From: Phymatolithon calcareum
Taxonomy: Eukaryota > Rhodophyta > Florideophyceae > Hapalidiales
Direction of reading: 5' to 3'
DNA: 64,000 nucleotides
NCBI GenBank assembly: GCA_977006965.1
Contig: OZ345381.1
Coordinates: 496,001-560,000 of the forward strand
The notes beneath the pieces were generated by a model, which was given only the letters and a program-made list of their open reading frames with translations, was not told where the DNA came from and searched no databases. The position numbers and the translations under genes were made by a program. This document shows, in pieces, positions 23,740 through 33,713 of the stretch; the first letter of the stretch is position 1; each line of letters opens with the position of its first letter.

Positions 23740-26529
23740 CTATGCTAGAGTGTTGCGGTACGCCAGATAAGGGGCATCAGCCACGTCAGCTGCCGACGTC
23801 CCACCGCCGTTGAGGGAATTACGAGACTTCCTTTTCCCCAAACGAGTGCGCGGTGCATTCGCTTTGCGCTCCCTAGCCGCATTTTCCTTCTCCTTCATCT
23901 TTGCCAATGCCTTCATCCCTTCCTCAATCTCCAGCCTTCGCTTCTGCAGCACAGTCTTCAAGGCGCGCTCCGGCTCACGATGCGGGGAGCACCATTCGAG
24001 CAAACGATCAATGAGGTCAGGTTCCTCCGCATGCATCCATGATTTGGACCCTGGATTTTCTACCCATAACCTACCACCTCCAGCAACATACCAATATCGG
24101 CGACTTTCACGGTCTTCTCCCAGCGCGTGCATACGAACAGGATCGTCTTGGTTACGCTCGGCACGGTCAAGGTGCACTTCTGCTTCAGCTTCTGCCTTGG
24201 CGGCAGCAGCTCTCGCCGCAGATTCGTGCGGAGATATCTCCTCGTCGTCTATGGATTCCCTCTTCTTTGCCCCCGGTTTCGCGGTGCGAGCTTTTATGGA
24301 AGTGATTTTAGCCTTCAGATTCTCGATTCTCTGTAGAAAGTTGTCTTCCTCGCGCTCAATGGCCTTCTTCTTAGCTGCCTCTGCCCGCTCTTTCTGCGCA
24401 GCGACAATTAATTCCTTTCGTGTCGCCATTTTTGGCGGCGGACCTGCCGCTGACTTGGACTTCTTTTTCGACTTCGACTTCTTCTTCGCTGCTGCAGCTG
24501 CCTTTTCCGCCTCCTCCTTGGCCTTGGCCTCAGCCGCGGCAGCAATAGCACTAGGAAGTAAACCGTGCTTCTCGCGAAACGCCAGAAGTTCAGCTCGCGT
24601 CTCTTTCAAGTCAGTTTCCGCTTGACGACGTTGGGCAAAGAGATCTTCACGAGCCTTTCTGCGTTCTTCATCTTCGAATTCGATGGAGTGAATCACGCAT
24701 GCTCTTATTTCCTCAGTGGAAGCAGTGCGATCAACGAGTTCGCAGAGAACACGAATCCTCTCAGTAGGCGAGAGTACTTCGTATAGTGCCCATGTGGTTG
24801 ATGCAATTCGCATCTTTTGCACGACGGCACGCAATTCTTCGTCAACAAAACTTTCCCCATCGTCGTTATCGTCAATGGGCAATAAATATGGAAGCTCGCT
24901 GAAAGTATTCTCAGCGGCATTAGCCGACTTCCCAGTTTTTAAAAGCCCAGCCGTCGTCGCTGACAACTCCAGCTCAGCGCTTACCGCTTTGTCCCCGAGC
25001 ATAGTCCTCACCAAACGCACAATGATATTGTCAATTAGCGGATTCCTTTCTTGAGCAGACAGCGCAAGCTCTAAAGATCGGAAGGAGAAGGGCGAAAGGC
25101 GAAGAACCTTCGAAAAGGAAATACAGAAATCGTAAATCTGTAGAACGTGTCCAACAGATTCCTTTGGAATATTTCCAAAATCCTCGGAAAAACTGGGGTA
25201 CGGGACATCAGGGTCGGGCGGTGGTGGCAGCTTCTTCTTCCTCACGCGCCTCTTCTTCTTCTTCACAACAGCCGGTGCCGGTCCGTTTGGAAGAAGCGGG
25301 GGAGCCGGTGTGATCTGTCGAACAGACATTCCAGTTGAAGGGTTGGGTCCATTTGAAGATCCAGTCTTAAGGGAAGGTCCAGATTTGGACGATGGCCCCG
25401 TTTTAGAAGACCCTGTTTTGTTAGAAAGGCCAGCAGAAGAGTTTCTTGCCGCCATCTTGGCCTCCCATCTGGCCGCAGGTGAGATCGGAGTGCCAGACTT
25501 GGACGGGCGAGGTTTGCGCGAATGCCCCCGCGACGGGTTCGCGGGCCCTACGATCAGGACGTCGTCATTGTTTCGGGGCTCGGGGTTTGAGGGCCTCGCG
25601 GTCGTGGGGGGTGAATCTGAGGGCTCGTCGGTGAGATCGATGACAACAGTATTGCCGATGCCGTTCGAATTTCTCTTACGATACTCAATACCGTTGCCAT
25701 GCGATGGCCCGTTGGTGACGACCTTTGCAGACCCATCGGCAAAACCATTCGAGGTTCCATTAGTGTCCCCAATAGAGCGAACATGACCATCAGCACTGCT
25801 ATTGCCAGTGGGTGCGCCATTGCCATTAAGATGCGCGAAATGAGTCGGTGCAAACGGTTGCAATGGATTTTGTGGAGGCGGTATGGACTGCGCCATAAGA
25901 GATTCCTCGAGGTCGCTCTCTGGGGAAGGAGGATAAGCGCCACTCGCGCGCATGACAGGGGCGCCAATGCTTCTCATAGGAACTCGTTTACGGCGCCGGT
26001 CGGACGCGGGTGGGGTAGATGCGGTTCGCTTCATAGCGGCGCGGCGGGGACCCACAACGTCCGCGGCGCCGTACGTGGAGAGTGGAGGGTGATGCGGGAA
26101 AGGTGCGGATGCGGCGGGGAGAGAGTAATTTCGGCCCGTCGAAAGGTTTTGTGCAGCGAATGTGAAAATATCACGTCTTGGAAAATTTGGCGGGCCTTCA
26201 GGAATCATCGGTGTAAAATTTGCATGTGTAAAGTTATGCTGTGCCCTACCCATAACTGGTGTCCCGGTGTGATCAACTTTGTACTCATGCCCTGCAAAAC
26301 TGCGCGCTCCGCTGCCGCTACGAGCAGGCATGCCCCATCCGTTCGCAACCGGAGCAGCCGGCGGCCACCGCGGTCGCCGCATCGGAGAACTCGCGGAGCT
26401 GCGCGCGGCAAAAGTCGTCGACGCGCGCGTCTCAGCCTCCGCGTATGGCGGTACTGCTGGCAGCGGTGGTTGAGAATTTGCACCTGCTGGTGCAGCGCCG
26501 CTCGCGTTCAGCAAATGACTTAGGTCCAT
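23740..26529 (-). CDS. DDT/WHIM-domain chromatin-remodelling-type protein
   Basis: Intronless, 929 aa. The start is placed at the ATG encoding MDLSHLLNASG at 26529, because the open frame upstream of it has no ATG. Residues 1-440 are low complexity (Pro, Ser, Asn, Gly) with a SUMO-interaction-like VVIDLTDE at about 295-302 and a KTGSS/KSGPS repeat near 370-395. A Lys/Arg patch (VKKKKRRVRKKK) precedes a DDT domain at about 457-514 (VGHVLQIYDFCISFSKVL). A WHIM1-like helix follows at about 585-605, then a long charged coiled coil with Ala/Lys repeats, and a WHIM-like GEDRESRRYWYV box near 815. DDT-WHIM proteins pair with ISWI-type ATPases (ACF1/BAZ, plant RLT, ITC1), so a nuclear nucleosome-spacing role is inferred. 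It lacks a PHD finger, bromodomain and homeodomain. Confidence 0.85.
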   Translation of the reverse strand: MDLSHLLNASGAAPAGANSQPPLPAVPPYAEAETRASTTFAARSSASSPMRRPRWPPAAPVANGWGMPARSGSGARSFAGHEYKVDHTGTPVMGRAQHNFTHANFTPMIPEGPPNFPRRDIFTFAAQNLSTGRNYSLPAASAPFPHHPPLSTYGAADVVGPRRAAMKRTASTPPASDRRRKRVPMRSIGAPVMRASGAYPPSPESDLEESLMAQSIPPPQNPLQPFAPTHFAHLNGNGAPTGNSSADGHVRSIGDTNGTSNGFADGSAKVVTNGPSHGNGIEYRKRNSNGIGNTVVIDLTDEPSDSPPTTARPSNPEPRNNDDVLIVGPANPSRGHSRKPRPSKSGTPISPAARWEAKMAARNSSAGLSNKTGSSKTGPSSKSGPSLKTGSSNGPNPSTGMSVRQITPAPPLLPNGPAPAVVKKKKRRVRKKKLPPPPDPDVPYPSFSEDFGNIPKESVGHVLQIYDFCISFSKVLRLSPFSFRSLELALSAQERNPLIDNIIVRLVRTMLGDKAVSAELELSATTAGLLKTGKSANAAENTFSELPYLLPIDDNDDGESFVDEELRAVVQKMRIASTTWALYEVLSPTERIRVLCELVDRTASTEEIRACVIHSIEFEDEERRKAREDLFAQRRQAETDLKETRAELLAFREKHGLLPSAIAAAAEAKAKEEAEKAAAAAKKKSKSKKKSKSAAGPPPKMATRKELIVAAQKERAEAAKKKAIEREEDNFLQRIENLKAKITSIKARTAKPGAKKRESIDDEEISPHESAARAAAAKAEAEAEVHLDRAERNQDDPVRMHALGEDRESRRYWYVAGGGRLWVENPGSKSWMHAEEPDLIDRLLEWCSPHREPERALKTVLQKRRLEIEEGMKALAKMKEKENAARERKANAPRTRLGKRKSRNSLNGGGTSAADVADAPYLAYRNTLA

Positions 26530-29500
26530 TTTGTGCGAACCACTGCGGTGGTGACGCGGCAAAGCCCACCGCGAAATCAGCGCCCCGAATCGTCACCACC
26601 TTCTTATTGCTGGCCAGGGCCGTTAGAGCGCGGCGCAAAGCATGCCGGGCGGTGAGGAGACGCGCGCAGCGATGGTGGAGATGCAGACGCAGTAGGGCGC
26701 GGACCAGGTGGGGCGTAAAGGCCGCGCGGGTCGCAGGTACCAATGTCGGCGCTTTCTGGATGGCGAGGAGGGGTACGTTGGTTGGGGATTGCATCTCCAT
26801 TCTCTATCGCGTACTTTATATTTTTGTGAAGCGAAAAATGTATGATGCGCCGTGTGTGTTTCATATGTGCCCCGGAATTGCACCTATGTTTTTCGACAAG
26901 CATGAATCCTGGCCGGCAGCTTGTTCCATGTAATGACTTTGTTTCCGCGGCATGTGCCAGTCTGTTTTGCTCAAATGTTCCAGTGCACATTTGCGTACCT
27001 GTGCCTCGTAGAGTGCTGAAGTGGGCTCGACCGACGCAATTGAATTCGTTGTCAAGTTGCAGTCGTCCCTTTGCACATGACGATTTCCGAGCCGTTTTGC
27101 ATAACGGGATGGATGGATGGAACACCGACGGAACGGAACGCTTTGTGGTGAAGCCCATGCCCTTTCTTTGGCATCTCTGTCGATATGTGTATCTGTGCTT
27201 GCCTGCATTAAAGCGTAGGAGCGTTCACGGCAACGAGGTATTTCAATCGCATTATATCAATACAGTACTCAACGTGGTTGAACCTTTTGTATACGTTCAC
27301 GCAAGGGGATCATATGCGCTCTCAAATGCGCCAAGAGCACGAACATGACAATGAGTGCTAGTTGGTGTAGGAGTCAAATCCAAGTGGGTCACTTTCAACA
27401 GAAACCTTGCTCAGGCCCCAAAGCAGGACTGTATGCACTCGATCAACTGGCTTCTAAATATTTTCCTCGCTCTCGTCTCCCTCAACTAATTCACTGCCGA
27501 TCGTCCGGTGATGGGTATGTACAACAACGTCCGAGAGTGTATTCTTGTCGCTCTTTCCCACTGCCGACGCCAATGGCAGGGCAAACTCCGAAGTATTTTT
27601 CTTCATGCTCGACCCAGGCGCGTTAAGGAAGCTGAAAATATTTCTCCGAGTCTCAAAATCGTGTGGATGTGCTCGCATTCCGAGTCGCTTGCATGCGATC
27701 TGCTCGTACGTCGTGAGCACCTTCTCTGCCTGGATTAGCTGCTGCAAAGCAGAATCGCACTAAGAGCACCCATCGCGATATGCAGGATGCCCAGCCCAAC
27801 TGCGAGCGGTCTTTTCTTGAAGCTACTGTACACTGACCATGCACTCCGCACGGACAAGCAACAGGCGATGCCATGATTATTGTTCTAGGTTCCTGCATGG
27901 TCAAAATTTCTCACGCATTGACCTCTGCTCTGGGAACGTTTTCACCATGACACCATGTCTCAGACATTTAAAACAGCATCTAGAACGTCCAGGCGTGACC
28001 TCTACCATCCCAGTCGCAAGTGCGCATTGAATGTCCTTCTAATAGCTTGCTAGGATTCCGAGTGTCAATTCTCCACTATCTGAGTACGGCGCCCAGCTGT
28101 TCGAGACGAGTGCCGCTATCGCGAACGAATTAGCGAGCAACGAGTGCCCGCCCGATCTTGACCAGAGAATAAACCAGAAATCGGAACAACGAGCACTGAC
28201 AAGACAGCTCGTCACAGATTCGTGATCTGAATACATCGTGTACTGCGCCGAGTTTGAAGCCATTCATCGTCCTTTCGCCCTGAAGCCGGCATTGAGGGCC
28301 AACCGCACAATTAATCATCGCTCGATGTTGCCAGTTCCATGACCACAGCCCTTGGCTGAACAGGTAAAACTTCTGCTTATTGCATTCCAGTACCTGGATG
28401 TACAAGCCTCAGATATTGGAATGATGGTAACTATTCCCCCTTTCTCTTGAAATGATATACCCTAGTCTATGTACACTGTTTCTTGAGTGCGACTTGAAAA
28501 TGCCCAGTTTTTCTAAAGTCTTAACTTTGGTATTCTCAAGCCAGTGTATACGGAATGCTCCCGTGGAACAGACCCTTCCAGCTGTCCGCAATGTTGAGAG
28601 TCTCACTTCTTAGGGCACCAACCGCCGCCTCAGAGAGGCAGCCCACTCCTGCCGCGCGGCATAACGGTACTAAAAGACTTGCTCCCTAGAAGCGTCATCC
28701 ACTTATGGACACAACGAAGCCATGCCACGATCCTACCTTGATGCGAAAGAAGCGGTTGAGACTGAGAATGCGCCGGACAAGTTACACTTCCTCACCATCG
28801 TGTTTGTAGATGATGTAAAGTATGGAAGGAGACAGAAGAAGCATTTTACACTGCCTTAAGATCCATTGCGAGAGTCTGCGCAAGGAATGGCATTGCTCGT
28901 GGCACGCGGAGCAGTTGTACTGCTTGATCTCATCACCAAATTGGAAAGATATGATATGCTTCTTCTAGGCGCATGCGACTAAAAGAAGCATAGTTTGGAA
29001 AGTATGATAGTTGGCTTACAATTTAACCTTTTTACGTCAGCATGTTTTCAGTATGATCTATGCACCTACCATACTAGTTAATTCTATTGGCGTAGAGAAA
29101 TTCAGGTACTTTTGATTCGTTCTGAATGAAATTAATTGGAAAATTAAATCCAGATTTAATTTTCAAATAATTGTATTGTACCCAGTTTAGGTGTTCGGTC
29201 ATAGAATATTGAGAAATTAGCCTCGGACTGCACAGCAGGTGTGATGCATCACGCAAGTATACGTGCGATCCTGGGGAGGCGATCACAGAGATTTTTGCAC
29301 TACGAGACATAACGACAGAAACTCATTGGTCACCTGAACGTTCTGGTTTCCTTCTAGATGCAATTCTAATAACGTGTGGGTACCCATTTGTACATGATGT
29401 ACATGTGGGTTATTATTATGAACATACAGTAGGAAACTGATGTGCAGAAAGGGGTAATGGGGGTTCCGGGGCCCTATCATCGTTGTCAAGATAATTTCAT

Positions 29501-30351
29501 TGAAATGTAAAGAAGTCGCAGCCAATGGTGGTCATGAAAGCCCAGGGTACGGTATGGGGGACAGTAGCAGCAGAGCAAATTTTGTATAACTGTGAACGCA
29601 TTGGCGGGTAAGGCAGAACGAAGGATCTTCCTATCTGCCGTCAATATGAAGCTGCTATAGCTATAGCAGCTTCATATTGACGGCAGATATTCTCGAGATG
29701 GAAAATGTGCCGTTAGTCCTCGGAAAGATGTTTCGCAAAATGCTGTGCGCACGTTTCTTCGTACAGTAAACCGATACATCTGCCTTGATGCCAGGATGAA
29801 GGCAGACTGCTTTACGGGGCGCTCAACTGTTACGTCAACAATCGAAAAAATTTGACTCGTACACCACGAGTGCGCAACACGTAGCAGCACCGGATCCCTT
29901 GATGGCAGTAATTTAGTTGAATTATTTGCACGTGTCAAAATTTGCATGAAATTCCTGTACGGTGTTTGCTAATTCAACCCTAAATGTAGACACTAATTCT
30001 TCATTATTTTCCTGCCCAGTAACACATTACAGCTCTACAGAACAAACCACTTGTCCGCCGCGGCTACCCTTCGGTACCTTGCCATTCGCTCAACACCGTG
30101 CGCACAGCCTCTCGACAGATTTTGCACACTGCCGTCCACCGCTCCGCCTACGCCAGCACCGCCGTGCAAATAACAACATCCACGCATCCGCCTCGCGTAT
30201 TTGACAACCCATTCGCGCCAGTCCCCCGCAACACCAGGCGGAGGGGCAGGTTCCGCGGAAGATGCGCCACCGCGCGTCGGCGCTCGAGCACCCGAAGGGA
30301 GCGCACGCGTCATCAAAAGAGTAACTCATTCTGCTTCAACTCAACAACAAC
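26530..30351. other. Gene-poor desert upstream of the DDT and NIPA genes
   Basis: The DDT and NIPA genes diverge, so both ends should hold promoters. I support no gene between them. Frames such as 26842-27348 (plus), 27454-27747 (minus) and 28048-28221 (plus, no ATG) look partly protein-like but have no recognisable domain or intron support. Structural features are short hairpins (29139-29164; around 29385-29410) and the 58-bp palindrome at 29632-29689. Confidence 0.5.
29632..29689. repeat. 58-bp perfect palindrome without spacer
   Basis: Arms 29632-29660 and 29661-29689 are exact reverse complements, with the centre at CTATAG/CTATAG. The first mismatch occurs only outside these bounds. Confidence 0.97.
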
Positions 30352-31461
30352 ATGACTCAAATAGGAAATCTCAGCGTTACCACCGCGAAGCTTATTGGTT
30401 TTCTTCTCGCCATTTGTGGCAATACACTAATAGCCTGTTCGCTCACTATGCAGAAGAGCGCACATAACCAGCTTGCTGCGGCACGTGATCGTGAAGAAGC
30501 TGAGAACGATGAGAACGACACCGAAGCTGGTGGCCGACCGGCGCAGAAGGAGGCTCAAGTCGAAAGCGATCCGGGATTTCTTCGACATCCCACTTGGCTT
30601 ATTGGAACTGCATTGATGGGTCTCGGCGAGGTTGGCAATTTTGCGGCGTTTGCATTTGCACCGGCCTCTTTGGTTGCCCCGCTTGGCGCCTGGAGCGTGG
30701 TGCTTTCAGCAATCCTGGCACATGTTTTCCTGCGCGAAGAGATCTCTCGACGGAACCTGCTCGGCATCGTACTATGCGTAGGCGGTGCGTTCCTAATTGG
30801 AATGACCGGACCTGACATCTCAGCGACGGAGGCCAACCTAGATCTCACAGCCGTAGTTGGCCTTTTGACTAGGCCGCCGTTCGTGGTGTTCATCATGAGC
30901 GTATTGACCGCAACTGCGGTCCTAATGTATATGTCCCATCACACACCCCTTGGTCAAAAGTTTGTATTCGTCACAGTGGGCGTGAGTTCATTACTGGGTG
31001 CCGTGACCGTCGTTTGCGCCAAAGCACTCAGCACGTTTGTTCGACTAACATTGTTCGGGAAGTCGCAATTTGGAAACTGGCTGCCCTTCGTGCTTGGCAT
31101 TGTCCTGGCTGGTGCGATTGCATTGCAATTGCGGTATCTGAACATGGCGATGGCGCGTTTCGGGAACGCGGAAGTGATCCCAGTGTACTATGTTTTGTTT
31201 ACGATGTGCGCGATGACAAGCGGGGTGATAATGTATCGCGAATTTGACTCGTTAACAACTGGAAATATCCCATTTTTTCTTGGCGTGGTTGCTACTATGT
31301 TGGGCGTCTTCCTCATTTGTCGGGGGGCAGTGCCTGTGGGCGAAGTGCCGATTGCAGCGAACACGGAGGCCGGATCAAGAAAGAGAGCTCATTTGGAGAA
31401 AGGGTACGAGCGAGTGCCACTGCCTCCCTCGAAGCTGGCTCAAGATCAGCTGGATTGGTGA
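30352..31461 (+). CDS. NIPA-type magnesium transporter (DUF803 / Mg_trans_NIPA)
   Basis: Intronless, 369 aa, start at the first ATG. About nine hydrophobic segments are visible, the first at residues 13-33 (AKLIGFLLAICGNTLIACSL). An acidic, hydrophilic loop of ~45 residues follows it (EEAENDENDTEAGG), then paired helices with the family's signature stretches: GLGEVGNFAAFAFAPASLVAPLGA, summarised by its GE-GNF and PLGA elements, LREE, and LRYLNMAMARFGNAEVIPVYYV near residue 260. NIPA proteins move Mg2+ across the plasma or endosomal membrane. The short charged C-tail (RKRAHLEKGYERVPLP) is cytosolic in the family. The loop after the first helix is longer than in animal NIPA proteins. Identity as a NIPA-family member is firm; the transported ion is inferred. 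Confidence 0.93.
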   Translation: MTQIGNLSVTTAKLIGFLLAICGNTLIACSLTMQKSAHNQLAAARDREEAENDENDTEAGGRPAQKEAQVESDPGFLRHPTWLIGTALMGLGEVGNFAAFAFAPASLVAPLGAWSVVLSAILAHVFLREEISRRNLLGIVLCVGGAFLIGMTGPDISATEANLDLTAVVGLLTRPPFVVFIMSVLTATAVLMYMSHHTPLGQKFVFVTVGVSSLLGAVTVVCAKALSTFVRLTLFGKSQFGNWLPFVLGIVLAGAIALQLRYLNMAMARFGNAEVIPVYYVLFTMCAMTSGVIMYREFDSLTTGNIPFFLGVVATMLGVFLICRGAVPVGEVPIAANTEAGSRKRAHLEKGYERVPLPPSKLAQDQLDW

Positions 31462-32168
31462 CGTATCGTCGAGTTTTGAATTTTTTCTTCGTTTTACTGT
31501 ATTTGTAGAAGTACATTATGTTGCGCGCGTTGCCGCGCCCCCGAGTACTTCTCTTTTCTTCGAAGTGCAGAAAAGACCCATTTTTCCTTCCCCCTTGTAA
31601 CACAAAAAAATACCCCAGGTTTTTCTCAAGTTTTTTGAGGTCACGCTCCGGGATACTGCATCCCGGGTACCACCTTGGTCTTCAACAAGTGCGAGCGCCT
31701 CCGGGACGCGACCATAACGGAAGAATTTTTTGCAATGTGCGATTTTGGCCCACTTCAATGACATCCGGGAAACGGCATTGCGTATGACCTCCTCATGCAT
31801 GTCCGTTTGCCGTTTTTGACCTTCTATTCATCAATTCAAAACTTGGGTAGAGCCCGGGAAAATGAACCATGTCAGGCTGTATTTATTCCAACTTTTCTGT
31901 GTTTTCCGTTTACTCCTTCCTACGGACCCCTGCGTCGCCTTCGTGAGAAGGACTAAATCATCAAAACTACAGTACTGTGCATGTCGCAGTACCCAAAGAA
32001 GTTAACAATTGCCGTCAGGCGAACGGAAATACACTTATCTTCTGGACAAAAGTACAAACAATTCTATGGATGTCAACATCCATTGGATTAATATGAGAAT
32101 TTGAGAGGATTAAATTTTAGAAAAAAATAAAACATTTCATATTCTGCATATGCGTAGTTTTTAATTTT

Positions 32169-32669
32169 ATTTTTTAACTAAGAATCCATGCAACAGCCGC
32201 GACACAGGAATACGGGGTGGTGAAAATTGTCAAATCCGCTACGATCCCGGTATACCGAGGCCCAGTGCATGGGATAGCGGATAAAGTACAGACTCTAACC
32301 GTATTGCTGGCGTTCGAATTGCGTGCGTTTTTGGCCAGGTTGGGTGCAATGTTTAGCTTTTCGCTTCCTTCACATCGGATCATGGCTCCAAGAGAAGTGC
32401 TTTTCACTCCCCTAAACGATGGTTATCATAATATGTTAACCAAAATATTATTTTGCACCTAAATCGCCCTTTCTCTTGTGTACTCTGGCTGCAGCGAGAA
32501 AGCGCTCATCTCTAAGATGAAGTTGGCAATCGATAGATCGGAGGGTTCTGAAGCCATTGGCACCATTTTCTTTTCTGTGGAGTAAATAGCGGATTTGATA
32601 ATTTTTCGAGCCCCGTATTATGAAGGCCATTTTTTCCCGGCTGTTACATGAATTCTTAGTTAAAAAAAC
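32169..32669. mobile_element. MITE with ~75-bp terminal inverted repeats
   Basis: The left end reads TTTTTTAACTAAGAATCCAT. The right end, reverse-complemented, begins TTTTTTAACTAAGAATTCAT. Matching continues through an AACAGCCG block, an AATACGGGG block and ATCAAATCCGCT, so each arm spans roughly 72-80 bp with small indels. The ~350-bp interior encodes no transposase, so the element is non-autonomous. No target duplication could be fixed because both flanks are T/A-rich. Confidence 0.8.
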
Positions 32670-32954
32670 TTTTTAAACCTTGAACACTCTACTTATAGAG
32701 AGTGCCATTTTTGAACACTCGACGAGGAACATTCTGTTCGAGACTACATCGGCTCGTTGGCAGAAAGGTACACACACCAGCCTCCTTTGGACAAGATTTC
32801 AAGAACCCTTCGAGGGGTATTTATAGTCAATGCCCTTCAAGATATCAGAAGAGTGCCATTTAGTGGCACTGGAAGAACTCTTCTGACATTTTGCATATCT
32901 TCTGCTCCCAATCTACGTGCTTTGAGACAACAACCCTCAAACTATTATCGGCAC

Positions 32955-32995
32955 AGGCGGGTCCCGACTGAAATCATTTCAGTCGCAACCCGCCT
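32955..32995. repeat. 41-nt near-perfect palindrome
   Basis: 20-nt arms (AGGCGGGT...CGACTGAAAT) flank a 1-nt centre, with two mismatches. Confidence 0.85.
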
Positions 32996-33178
32996 ATTCA
33001 TGCGTACTAATAGAATACATGTACACGTGTATATCATTAGCATTCCGTTTTTTAGCGTCCAGTAAAGTTTAATTATCTACTATGTTAATGATAACTATTC
33101 AATTTTTGATTTTTATCTGTGAAATTTAGGTAGCAAACCAAGAGCCATATTGTAACATTCGACAGCGTTCCATGGATG

Positions 33179-33204
33179 GCAATCGTGGCTGCAGCCACGG
33201 TTGC
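33179..33204. repeat. 26-bp near-perfect palindrome
   Basis: The centre lies in CTGCAG. The 13-nt arms differ at one position and there is no spacer. Confidence 0.85.
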
Positions 33205-33507
33205 TATAATCCACACGATCGAGAGGACCAGCAGCGATGAGTCCGTTGGGAAGGGAAATACGTGTGATACGCCGTTTACAGTACACCTACACCCCCTAAA
33301 AACACCAATGTGTGGTCACCCGGATGTACAGAGCATTGAATTTTGTTTAAAAAACGGGCAACATGCTTTCATGAAATTTGAGAGAAAAATGAAATAGTTT
33401 CATGAAATTGGTTTATTTTTGCAACTTTTTTGATAAAGCAAATCGTCCACGCGCGAAAAACCAGAGCAGTGCATCACAGCTCTCCTACTCATATTCTTTT
33501 TAAGGCC

Positions 33508-33553
33508 GACGGCGGACCTTGCTCCCCGACCTGCGCTCGAGCCGTCCGCCGTC
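33508..33553. promoter_or_regulatory. GC-rich inverted repeat upstream of zuotin
   Basis: GACGGCGGAC at 33508-33517 and its exact complement at 33544-33553 flank a 26-nt spacer, about 160 bp before the zuotin start codon. It may be a protein-binding site or simply compositional. Confidence 0.35.
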
Positions 33554-33713
33554 CCTTTTGGGGTTCATTCGCACACTCCAGTCATTTCGGAAATCTCTGT
33601 GTATCCCTGTTTTCCATGCTACAATTGCATAGTTGTCCCTGTCCCCATCCATTTTTTATTCCTTTTGCCGAACAAACCCCCACGAAGACGCCTCCAGTTT
33701 ACAGCCGCCAACC

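Larger units (their letters stand above)
31462..33713. other. Intergenic gap with a MITE and several hairpins
   Basis: Besides the MITE at 32169-32669, it holds hairpins at about 32844-32887, 32955-32995 and 33179-33204, and a GC-rich inverted repeat at 33508-33553 within the presumed promoter of the zuotin gene. No coding gene is seen. The minus-strand frame 31516-31800 is open but has no domain. Confidence 0.55.

Noticed and set aside
26842-27348. 168-aa plus-strand ORF
   Set aside because: Cys/His-rich composition typical of random frames, overlaps an equally long antisense frame, no domain.
28048-28221. ATG-less plus-strand frame (SEYGAQLFETSAAIANELAS) that resembles a last exon
   Set aside because: No partner exon found upstream with matching phase, and no family recognised.
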